Below, piece by piece: positions 1-9,489 of a stretch of DNA of 27,317 nucleotides. The position numbers were made by a program, and so were the translations under genes. The notes below the pieces were generated by a model. It was not told the origin of the DNA, did no database searches, and was given only the letters and a program-made list of their open reading frames with translations. Numbering within the stretch: the stretch's first letter is position 1; every line of letters begins with the position of its first letter. This DNA comes from Pelargonium cotyledonis (taxonomy: Eukaryota > Streptophyta > Magnoliopsida > Geraniales > Geraniaceae), in the NCBI GenBank assembly GCA_036897625.1, contig JAYMTA010000530.1, positions 1 to 27,317 on the forward strand, in the 5' to 3' direction.

Positions 1-1090
1 TTTTTTTTTTTTTTTTGCATTATTTGGTGCCGATCGGGTTGGTTTGATGCTCCGGCGTTTTGATTTGAACTGATTAGGTGCCGTAATGGTTGATTTTGTT
101 CTTTTTTTGTTGTTTTTCATTGATGTATTGGTGTTCTATTGTATTGAAAATGTAGAGAAATGGATGTATCAATCACCGGTTTAAGTTATTAGTGTTTGGG
201 GTTTTGATCTTTGTTTTGGTTACATTGGTGAGTAGATGATCTAATTTGGTATTATTTGTGATATTTCGAGAAATGTTGATGATGCTGCTAGATTTGATCA
301 TTTGCGATGTTTGTTTGAACATGCAATGTTATTGCTAATCTTCACTGTTTGATGTGATTTATTTTTTCTGTTCATGATATTTGGTTTGGATAGTTGTAAG
401 AGTGTAAAATGTTGATAAATGAATGAATGTTATAATTGATTTTCGTGGTAGATATAGGTGGTTACTGTTGTTTAGGGAGTTGGTGTTTGGATTGGCTACT
501 TTGGTGAGTTGATGATCAGATTTGTTGGGAAATGTTAAGAATGTTGCTAGATTTGATCATTTATGTTGTTTGTTTGGGCACATAATGAAATGTGTTGTTA
601 TTGATGAATTTTTTTGGTTGGATGCGGTTGGCATTTTTTATCTGTTCTTGTACAGCTGTTTGGATTTTGTTAATGAGTGTTAGAAAAGAATGGAAAATGA
701 TTTTGGTCGATAATATATGATGAATTTACTTTTATAAATATTGGTTTCAGTGTCTCTTCTCTCCTGGAACCCAACATCCTGTAATCTGACTGATTTGATT
801 AGTAAAAATGGCCACAAAATGTTGAGCGCATTGTGATGTATACATAAATTGGCAAACTATTCAGCTATGGCAAGTAACATTCATATTTGTAATTATTGAA
901 ATTTTAGTGTCAGCATCATCTAGCTATGTGTTTTATGTTCTTAGGTATGGACACTTGTTATCTATTCCCTATTTTGTTAATTAGCTTTCTAGGGATCGTT
1001 TCGCAGTAAATGGGAATGTCATTTTGTTAGAAGCTGTGTTGTAGGGAACCTTTTTGAGTTCTTGTATCTTTATTTGATTGATTGATTCAG
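1..1090 (+). other. Intron 1 of the 14-3-3 gene (5' end outside window)
   Basis: T-rich DNA with many in-frame stops that ends in a pyrimidine-containing acceptor and CAG at 1088-1090, directly before the first recognisable 14-3-3 codons. No sequence encoding the conserved 14-3-3 N-terminal helix (AKLAEQAERYD type) occurs in it, so exon 1 must lie further upstream. It contains an internal direct duplication, listed separately. Long first introns are common in plant housekeeping genes and can raise expression; whether this one does is unknown. Confidence 0.8.
195..605 (+). repeat. Imperfect tandem duplication within 14-3-3 intron 1
   Basis: Two diverged copies lie about 259 bases apart. The clearest shared block is GCTAGATTTGATCATTT at 287-303 and again at 546-562. 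It is preceded in both by a TTGGTGAGT(A/T)GATGATC block and a GAAATGTT block, and followed by TGTTTGTTTG. Small indels separate the copies, so this is an old event. No function is evident. Confidence 0.6.
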
Positions 1091-2684
1091 AAATGGTTGA
1101 GTGCATGAAGTCAGTTGCAAAACTTGATGTTGAGCTGACTGTGGAGGAGAGAAACCTCCTCTCTGTGGGGTATAAGAACGTTATTGGTGCTCGGCGAGCT
1201 TCTTGGCGCATTATGTCTTCGATTGAACAGAAGGAAGAGTCCAAGGGAAATGAGAACAATGTTAAACTGATTAAGGGTTACCGCCAGAAGGTAGAGGAGG
1301 AGCTCTCAAAGATTTGCAGTGATATCCTGACCATCATAGACAAGCACCTGATCCCCTCCTCCACCACAGGGGAAGCCACTGTGTTCTACTACAAGATGTA
1401 AGTCATTTTTCTCCAACTATTTATTTTTCTAAAATAATGATATAATGCATATATTCCTAATGTTGCCTCAAAGGAGTATAATTGGGTCATGATTTGTGTG
1501 GGATATACGGTTCTTTTCCTTCTTATTGTACTAGTAGTGCATATGCAATGTAGCATAGGGGGGCTTTTTTCTTTTTTGATTCACACCTTTGCCCCACCTT
1601 AGAGATAGGTCAAAGATGTGACACGAGAACCATTTGTCTGTTTCATGCCCGTATCTATAATCTACAGTGTTCTTAAAAGCTAAAATTTTCACCTAACTGG
1701 TGTTGTGACATGCCCAATTTCAGGAAGGGTGACTACTACCGATATCTTTCTGAGTTCAAGACTGACCAGGACAGGAAAGAGGCAGCTGAACAATCACTGA
1801 AGGGTTACGAGGTGTGTTTGCTTTACAACCCTTATTAAAAATTTACCTTACAATAATGCCTTATTCATGTTAATTTCACAATCACATGAAAACTCTTGGT
1901 TTTCTGTTTGGCAGTCTGCTTTTGGCATTGCAAACACAGATCTTCCTCCAACACACCCCATTCGCCTTGGTCTTGCCCTCAACTTTTCTGTCTTCTACTA
2001 CGAGATAATGAATTCTCCTGAAAGGTACTTACTCTATCTCGGTGGAAATCTGTGATCATATCAGGGCTGGAAATTTGGACCTAACCCACATTTTCCAGGC
2101 TTTGGGTCAACAATAAATAGATCCAATTGATTTTCGGCTTGGGTTTGTCATTGAGTGGGGCAAACCTAAATTGCCAGCTCAAGTTCATACTCGTTTATTT
2201 TATATTTGACACGTCTAATATAATTTTGCTATAATAATATTCCAGGGCCTGTCACTTGGCTAAACAAGCATTTGACGAGGCAATAGCTGAGTTGGACACC
2301 TTGAGTGAAGAGTCGTACAAGGACAGCACGCTGATAATGCAGCTGTTGAGAGACAACCTCACTCTCTGGACCTCGGATTTGCCTGAAGACGGAGGTACTG
2401 TACAATTTCAACTTATAGAAATGCTCAACAGTGAGATCCAAGTTTAAACGACAATGTTTGAATCTTGTAATTGATAGCAAATAATTTTCTGATTTGTTTG
2501 CATTCAGGCGACGAGAACTACAAAGCTGAGGAACCCAAGTCTGCTACCGCAGAATCCGCAGCCGCAGCATCAGCAGCAGATGTAAGTGCCCTACGTGATT
2601 TTTTTTTCCCGAACCAAACGATGATCATCGTGCATTGTTTGTTGTTTACTGAATGAGAATCTAAATTTTGTTCTGCAGAAATGA
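1091..2684 (+). CDS. 14-3-3-like protein (GF14/GRF family, epsilon group, iota-like), 5'-partial
   Basis: A phosphoserine/phosphothreonine-binding adaptor that acts as a dimer in cytosol and nucleus on kinases, transporters and transcription factors (family knowledge). Exons: 1091-1397, 1724-1811, 1915-2024, 2246-2394, 2508-2581 and 2679-2684, all with GT-AG borders and consistent phase, giving 243 visible residues. Exon 1, which should encode roughly the first 25 residues, is upstream of the window; the visible part begins with the last two bases of a Glu codon before MVECMK. Both family signatures are present: [11 protein letters not shown] near the start and [14 protein letters not shown] near the end. 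The ligand-groove basic residues (YKNVIGARR, and RY in GDYYRY) are intact. The tail after [11 protein letters not shown] is short and Ala-rich. The last exon supplies only one Lys codon and the stop. Similarity to Arabidopsis GRF12 (iota) is from memory; the family call is very secure, the isoform less so. Confidence 0.95.
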
Positions 2685-3069
2685 GAAGTGAAGCACATGG
2701 CAAATTGAATACGAAGATGCTACTTTTTGCTAAGTTGGTGTTTTTTAAAATCTTCTACTTTTTTTTTTATAGCTTTTATTGAAAGAGAATTGGATGGAAC
2801 AATGTGTTGTAGACATTTCAGAAAAGCTTTCTGGATGGTACCAAAGCTGAAGAATTAAAAGATGGATCAATTGGTCTCTGCCTTTTATTTGTTTTTTTTT
2901 TTTCTTTCAAATTATGTCTTCTTGATCTAGAAAAAAGTCACATTTTAATTGTTTGTTGTAGTTAAAATCTGATGGATCTTTTCACTATGTTCTGTGTTCT
3001 TTAAATCCATGGAGAAAGATTACGTTCTCTATTCTTCACAGTATTCAATTAAGTTATTTTGCTCAAATC

Positions 3070-3075
3070 AATAAA
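3070..3075 (+). other. Candidate poly(A) signal of the 14-3-3 gene
   Basis: A consensus AATAAA about 385 bases after the stop codon, followed by U-rich sequence. Plant near-upstream elements are degenerate, so the hexamer alone is only suggestive. Confidence 0.35.
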
Positions 3076-3177
3076 TTTTGTTGAGGTTATGGTTAAAGTC
3101 TCAAAGTGAGTTTTTTTTTTTTTTTTTTTTGTAAGCCATCAATAATTTTATTAGTGTTTAATTGGTTTCATGTAGAG

Positions 3178-3262
3178 TAAAATGGAGATGGGTCGATTCA
3201 TTAATGTTAGGTGAGTCAAACACTCAAAACTATATTAGATGAGTCGATTCACCTCCATTTTA
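3178..3262. mobile_element. Small hairpin element, MITE-like
   Basis: Inverted arms at 3178-3200 and 3240-3262 match at 19 of 23 positions; they begin TAAAATGGAG on one side and end CTCCATTTTA on the other. A second small stem (GAGT/ACTC) lies in the loop, so the whole 85 bases could fold on itself. All four arm mismatches are transitions. No clear target-site duplication is visible, so the superfamily is unassigned; it could also be a non-mobile inverted duplication or a small-RNA precursor. Confidence 0.45.
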
Positions 3263-3954
3263 TTCAAAGTAAAATATTAGTGACATACAAAATATACAAA
3301 ATGGGGCAGCAAAGTCCACCAATTTAGCCGATACCAGATGGAGCTGGCTGCGCACAAATTAGAGATATTTGTAACGTAAAACCCAAGAAAAAAGAAAACT
3401 ATACCGTACCACACAATGAACATGGAAGAACTAAAAACCTAAAGTGTGGTCCTATAGAGGATTACTCAATGGTCAAAACACACGTCTTCATGTTAGAGGT
3501 TGTGAAATCAATTGTCATTGAATCGGAAGAGGTGAACTTTTTTAGTTAAAAGTGGAGAATCCCTCCTATTGTATAGCTCAACTGATAAATAAAATAAAAT
3601 CCCAAAAGAAATTTCAGTTCGTTCCACTACTTTCACGTCAGTTCATGTCAGGCAAACCTACACGATCCAACACATTGCATGCCTAGAGACCAAAATCCAA
3701 TTTGCCGGTTCTATCACAAACACATGATAGATAACCCCAAAAGCTGGACCTTAATTTTGGACTGCCATGAAATTTGACATTTGATTTTAGTTTATTAGAA
3801 GAAAAAAGAAGAAATAGTATTATAATAGAAACCCAAAAAAAAGGATTATATTTACCTGAATAAGCTGAAGTTAGCACAAAAATATCCATGAATTTATATA
3901 CAACTGCATAACAGAAAACGTCTCATGAGCAAAAAAATGACCATCTCAAAACAA

Positions 3955-6458
3955 TTACGACTCTTCCTTAATGAAAAAATTCGGTGGCAAGCAGAAGTCT
4001 TCCTCTTGATTCAGAATTTCCATCTCTTCATCGTCGGGTTTCTGAAATTCAAACACCACCCTCAACAATTCAAATGTACCGTTAACCACAAGTTTCTGCG
4101 TCATTTAGTATCAGAATATCGAAATCCAGTTTAAGTTTCTTAATTTTCCAATCTTCCCATGAAATTTCTTGTTACCCCTCTTATTATCTAATACTGCTTT
4201 TCACACACGCATTCCCCGACGAATGGAATAATAATAAGAGGATTGGGTTATCAGATTAGCAAGATTTGAACTCAAAATCCCAAATTAACTGATCCAATAT
4301 GACGCCAACTAGTTTGGTGAGACAATTATTAATTTATATAGACATTGCAGTGTTTAATATGGCATTTAACAAATTTATCATGAGCTTGAGGATAGTACGA
4401 AGTATCATTAGTTTAATTGATTACCAGCATTTCTAAGTTGTAAAAGCGATCCAGCAACTGCAAAACCTCATCGGAAGAGAAGGGTCGATCAAAGCTGTCA
4501 CAAAATGCGAGCTAAGTGTTAAATATCTAACAAGAAATAAAGTTTGCTAGAGTTTAGAAAACAAAAACAGGAATATACAATATAAATAAATAAATAAATA
4601 AAACATGAGATGAGACATAGCAAACCTTCTTCGCATAAATTCCATCAGACCATAAAGAACAAAGTGGCGATGTATGCCTGCATGGAAGTATTTTTCGGTT
4701 CAGAAAACTTAATATATATTACAGGCCCCACCTTTATATGATTCTATCAACAAACTATTTAATAAGTTATTTTCCAAGTTGTTAAGCTTCATTATGAGAT
4801 ATATATAATTAAAGAATGAACATTTTCTCTATTGCGCATCAAAATCTATCACCCAAATCTGACTGTAACTCAGAGGACTAACTAAAGCAATATAAGATTT
4901 ACCATCCAGTGATAGAAAATATATAATTCACATTTCGTGCATTGATCACCGATAAGAATCTCGAATGGTGTTTTTGGAAGGTACAATGACCACAATCACA
5001 GTACACACTACAAGCCTTTTCTTCTCTGAATCATTTTGCCTTAAACTAACAACTAAAAAAAGTTTAGATGTCCAAAAAAAAAGTTTTAAGAATATCTCAT
5101 TCATACAACTTCAATAAGAGCTCAATAAAGGATGATAACTTATATAATACCTTTAAATTAAATTCTTTATCTATATTGGGAAGGTTATTAAGTAAATTTA
5201 CTTAGTGGCAAGGGATATAATTTTGAACAGGATGTATATGAGAAAATGTTTACTCATAACCAATTCAGGATAATATAAATGAAGAAGTGGAATGCTAAAA
5301 TGCAATGAGAACTAGTACAGTATATCTTCAAGTACATCAAGTAACCACACGTGAGGAGAAAGTGGGGAGGCAAAATGTTGTGATGAAAAATGAAGATGAC
5401 TATGCCAAAAAGGACATCTTGCTTAAACATACACACAAACTTAATCGTTTAGTTTACGTCCTCGTAATAGCAATCTCGTCATAATTTTGATTTAAAAAAG
5501 AATGTATGGCTGCAAGACTGACTCAATTCGCATTGTAAAATAAACTCATAAACGATGAAATAGAAACATAATATTGTTCACGGAAATAATTTCAATCACA
5601 CAATGACTAAAAGTTTAGTCGGATATTGATTTTCTCTGATAGCTTCATTAAACTTATTGCCACTGATGTTAGATCTTAAAGCAACGAAGATTTCTTACAA
5701 AATCGCATAAATGGTTTGGTGCTAAAAGATTCTATTGATCAAAATGATTTACAGGTTTCACATATTATTGAAACTTAATGACCCTGCGCCAATGCTTACT
5801 TAGGTGCAAAAAAACACTTCCATACCAAGAATCTCTCTCGAAACACTTCAAATCAGAATCCAAAACAGAAAGAAGCGTGGAGTTCAAAATTGGAACAAAG
5901 CTACCTCGTAAACAGTTTTTTAAACTAAAAGTTTCTACTAATCAAATTCAAAATGATTTTCAGGTTTCTTAAAACAGTTGAATTCAAACACAATTGGCCA
6001 TTGATTCAATTGCAAAGGTATTGACTTTTTCTTAGGTGCACAAAAAACTTCAACCAAGAATCTCAAAACACTAAAAATTGAAACATATAAACAAAATCAA
6101 ATGCTACAATTAGAATAATCAAAACAGAGAAGAAAAAACAAAGAATTGAAATACAATATTCAAAATTGAAATGAAGCTACCTCTTAGCTTTGCAGGAGGA
6201 TAAATCTCAAGAGCCTCCAGCAACCTGAGCTCCAGCTCAACCTGTGATTGCTCCTAAATAAAGCACCAAAACACAAACTTCATTGATCCAATTACATAAA
6301 AAAAAAATACACATACATGTAAAATTGTTCAGAGAGAGAGAGAGAGAGACCTTGGGAAGAGAAGAAGCAGAAGAAGGAGGAGCTTTACAAGGGGAGTGTA
6401 CGGACATGCCGTCTTGTTCCTCGTCCCTCCCTTTGCCACCACCTCCTCCGCCTGACAT
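3955..6458 (-). CDS. MRG-binding protein / EAF7-like (CT20 family) chromatin-modification subunit
   Basis: Predicted nuclear subunit of the NuA4/TIP60-type histone acetyltransferase complex, where Eaf7/MRGBP contacts the MRG-domain chromodomain protein (family knowledge). Exons on the minus strand: 6458-6351, 6253-6181, 4677-4626, 4494-4425 and 4041-3955, all GT-AG with phase kept, giving 129 residues. The first ~36 residues are a low-complexity Gly, Ser and Pro-rich leader (MSGGGGGGKG). The CT20 core follows: VELELRLLEALE, then YPPAKLRGIHRHFVLYGL, MEFMRR and SFDRPFSSDEVLQLLDRFY. It closes with an acidic segment (PDDEEMEILNQEEDFCLP) and ends IKEES. The length suits the short plant members. 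Intron 2 is ~1.5 kb and carries an internal duplication; the donor of intron 1 is built from a CT microsatellite. The gene is convergent with the 14-3-3 gene and divergent from the translocator. The family call rests on recalled similarity. Confidence 0.85.
4583..4603. repeat. (TAAA)n microsatellite in MRGBP intron 3
   Basis: Five TAAA units in a row in the intron between 4495 and 4625. This is simple-sequence slippage with no visible role. Confidence 0.7.
5740..6190. repeat. Imperfect tandem duplication in MRGBP intron 2, reaching into the exon 2 donor
   Basis: Several landmarks occur twice in the same order: an AATGATTTACAGGTTTC-like block (near 5742 and 5952), CTTAGGTGCA (5799 and 6031), a CCAAGAATCTC block (near 5825 and 6052), CAAAACAGA (near 5861 and 6120), and CAAAATTG followed by AAGCTACCTC (near 5885-5907 and 6161-6183). 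The right-hand copy of the last block is the real exon 2 splice donor on the minus strand; the left-hand copy preserves a pseudo-donor. The copies have diverged by substitutions and a ~45-base indel. Confidence 0.65.
6331..6349. repeat. (AG)n microsatellite forming the start of MRGBP intron 1
   Basis: Read on the minus strand this is a run of about nine CT units that begins at the third base of the intron, so the 5' splice site reads AAG then GTCTCT. The repeat thus supplies the +3 to +20 donor context. Confidence 0.85.
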
Positions 6459-6752
6459 TTTTGAATTTATGTATATATAAATGTCGAATTTCGATTGGAA
6501 ACTAGAAATTCGCTTTCAGATTTCACTGAAAATTGACATCGATTTCAAGTGTTCTTGTTGTGATTTTGATCGTTGAGCTAGGGTTTTAGCTTCTTGATCC
6601 AAACGGGAATGAAGCTAAATTGGTTTGTTCTGTTATTGGCTTGTTGGGCTTTGTGGTTTTGGGCTGCTTGTAATGGGCTCACTTGTGACGTCATATTGGC
6701 CTTACATTTGGTAATATTTATATTTAAGAAATTAAATCCGGTTACCAAACAG

Positions 6753-6905
6753 GTTAGGCCAAATAGTATAAACGTTTCGGTTTTCCTTCAAGTTCTCGGG
6801 TCGAGCCCCCCTATCAACGTTATGGGATGAGATTTACGTGGGATTTATGAGTCAATAGGGGAGAGATACCGCTATTATGTAGCTCAAATGATTGAAAAAA
6901 AATCT
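6753..6905 (+). mobile_element. Decayed tRNA-derived SINE-like element
   Basis: A box A-like stretch (TTAGGCCAAATAGT) is followed about 45 bases later by a box B-like CGGGTCGAGCCCC. About 150 bases from the start it ends in TAGCTCAAATGATTG and an A-run. That architecture is typical of plant SINEs. Boundaries and target-site duplications are not resolvable by eye. Confidence 0.4.
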
Positions 6906-8649
6906 GGTTCAATCGAAATGACCGCGTACTCCACAATTTAGGGTTTTTAGTTGACAATTTCTTATAGTGTTAATGTAGTAATATAAAATTATTATTTTTG
7001 TTTCTCATTGTCATTGGCATGTTCTAGTGCATCACACATAAATCCAATATATAATGTACTGGGGTCCAAGACATGTCATTGGCTATTGGAAAAAATATAT
7101 TGTCATTACTATTTTGTTAACAAAATAAACAAATAAATAAAGTCACACGTATTTCTTGTCTTGTTTTTATTTATTTATAAGGATTGTATTTTTTTATTAT
7201 ATAAAATTAAGAATTTGATCATCTTTTTACAAATAATATTCGCATTGATATACTCTAAATTAATTTTGATACATAATTTTTTAACTAAATGTTAATTGAG
7301 CATCGAATGATACGTTTTACGTTAATTCATGATACTGATAAAATTTTACCGAACGTGTTTGGACTGAATTGCATTCTTCAAGTCATCAAAGAGCTTGAAA
7401 CTAATATATTTATGATAAATAATTAAATGATTATTTTCGATGAATCAAATATTACACAAATTAGTGATATTAATTGAACTTAAAATATAACACAGAGAGT
7501 GCTGAATAATAACAAGAAGTCAGCAACATTTATTTATGATTGGTTTTGATGACTTATGAATAAAGAAATGGGTTTGGTGATTCTGTGGATCCAAAAGTAA
7601 TTATACCTAATAAATGAGACCTAACTAACTAAATAACTAACCTTCATCACTCTATATTCCCTAAAGATTGAAATAAATAATTTAAAACAACATTTGACCA
7701 TTTGATGTGTAGTTGCTCCCACTTTTCCACCTTTGTGTTTTGTTTCTCATGGGTTTGGCTAAACTCACACTTGTTGCTACTATCAATTCCTCTTGTCGCC
7801 AAAATAAATCATGCTTTGAATTTGGTATATTATGTTAGGTGTTATTGCAATACTTGTGGGGTGAAATAGTTCATGTTTCACTTTTCTCAGCAGTTTCGAG
7901 GTTTGTGTATGATAAAAACGTCTACTGAGAGAGTTACCTCACCTTACAAGATGGATGTTCTCGAATCGAGTAAAAGTTAATCAGGGTATGATTGAACGAC
8001 TTAAAGGTGTCAATCGTGATTGATCTCGAGCCCATCTCCGAAATATGACGGGAGACCAAAATTAAAATAAGTGTTATATGTGATGTGTATGTGGAGAAAC
8101 GCAAATACATTTGTGAGAACTGAACAATCTGTTATATCCAATCATCTAAACACATTTCAATGAGATGTCATAGTTACTTAGTCTGACTCAAATAATTATA
8201 GGCTTAGATCTTTTCTCTCTTTGGAAAAAAAAGAATCTTAGACACGATATTTTTGGTGGAGAGAAAAAAATGTTAGACACGATTTTTTTAGAATCTCGGT
8301 GAAAAAATTCATGTCATGAGAAGATGAATTAACACTGGTACATGTTCAAATAAATTATAGTTGAAATTTCTTGCTCTTTAATTTTTTTTAAGGCAAAAAT
8401 AAATAAATGATAATTTATTAATCAAATCAAAGTATAATAAATGTGATATTAAATTAAGAGTTTGAAGATCAATCGCTCAGATAACCTTGACAAAAAAACC
8501 GAAAATCTAACTAATTCGTAGATCACTCAATCCACGTACCAATTCGTAAACAAAATATCAAAACTACAAAACTGAGCCACAATGGATAAAATATCATAAA
8601 TAATCAAACCAAAGACACTAGAATCCCCTCAATCAACATGAATAATCAA

Positions 8650-8950
8650 GTTGAATGCATTAGAATCCTCTCGTCTAGCCTGAAGAGCACGAACATATGT
8701 CCACGAATGCACTTGAAGTTTAAGATGATCACGTGGAAGACTCTACGAACCGCCTCTCACCGCCATTGAATCTGCCATCTGATTCGACAACAAACTCGAA
8801 TACTGATTCAATGACTCCAACCAAACCATCAGCATCCAAGTCACCTTCTCATTCTCTGCAACAGTTTTCTACTGCTTTACGCAAACACTTATAGAAAAAT
8901 CTAACGCAATTTCACGCCGCCACCATTCTACAAACCTCAACAATATCTAA
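8650..8950 (-). pseudogene. Unrecognised decayed coding-like stretch
   Basis: The minus strand has locally higher GC than its flanks. One frame reads through about 100 codons with only two stops (TAG at 8869-8871 and at 8743-8745). The open middle part is rich in Trp, Leu, Ser and Asn (for example TWMLMVWLESLNQ and SNQMADSMA). I do not recognise the family. It could be a remnant of a gene or transposon protein, or a chance open stretch. Confidence 0.25.
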
Positions 8951-9297
8951 ACTTGCTATTAAAGCAAAATTTCACTATCTAATCGAGAAATGATGCAATT
9001 TGCCATACGTAAACTCAAGATACTGCCCCGCCCTCAAAAATCAAGAGCAACAAAAGTTTGTGTTCTCTCCATTTTTAATATAAACAAAATAGTAATAGTT
9101 TTTATTTTCTTGATATAAGCATGCTTGAAAGTGATTCTCAAGCCTCCATTAATGAGCATCTCCATGAGCCCGTGATCCTCCATTTCCCATAACCAGTTAC
9201 TTACTATTCATCTTTTGACCTCCAACCATTTTCACCAACAAAAAGCTTCCATCTTGAGCCGACCAATCATACCGTCTCCTCCATTTACTGCCAATAC

Positions 9298-9303
9298 TAT
9301 ATA
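9298..9303 (+). promoter_or_regulatory. Candidate TATA box of the translocator gene
   Basis: TATATA about 190 bases before the chosen start codon, on the correct strand, followed by C- and A-rich sequence typical of a plant leader. It implies a 5' UTR of roughly 155-160 bases. The evidence is motif and position only. Confidence 0.35.
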
Positions 9304-9489
9304 CAGCACACATACCCAGAAACCAATTCCACAATTAATCAGTATTTTTTGGAAACAATTCCACACACACTTGACTTGCCCACTAAAAAAATCAATCCAA
9401 AAAACCCGTTTCGATTTCAAAGTTATCGTCATCTGTTTTCGCTCCCAAAACCCAAATTTTTTCTCCGATCGCTGTCTTCGTCGTCTGCA

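Larger units (their letters stand above)
2685..3954. other. Convergent 3' flanks of the 14-3-3 and MRGBP genes
   Basis: No coding sequence recognised. The first ~400 bases are the probable 14-3-3 3' UTR, T-rich with an AATAAA at 3070-3075. A T-tract follows at about 3112-3130, then a small hairpin element (listed separately). The rest, up to the stop codon of the minus-strand gene, is AT-rich and presumably holds that gene's 3' UTR. Around 3573-3590 there is a TAGCTCAACTGATAAAT block followed by A/T-rich sequence, resembling the 3' end of a SINE. Confidence 0.5.
6459..9489. other. Intergenic region between divergent MRGBP and translocator genes
   Basis: AT-rich with no intact gene. The left ~150 bases should be the MRGBP promoter and 5' UTR, and the right ~200 bases the translocator promoter and 5' UTR. 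Between them I see a SINE-like element, an imperfect ~35-base tandem repeat near 8222-8290 (the block TTAGACACGAT occurs twice), a decayed coding-like stretch at about 8650-8950, and a G-box core CACGTG at 8730-8735. The remainder is unremarkable AT-rich sequence. Confidence 0.6.

Noticed and set aside
1..16. T-run at the window start as a poly(A) tail of a minus-strand retroelement
   Set aside because: It lies in T-rich intron sequence with no element body visible on either side; the window edge prevents judgement.
981..1259. 92-codon open frame on the minus strand
   Set aside because: It is antisense to the clearly coding 14-3-3 exon at 1091-1397 and has no family features.
9349..9489. In-frame 47-codon N-terminal extension of TPT
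   Set aside because: It would begin at a TTG, not an ATG; the ATG at 9490 gives a normal plastid transit peptide.
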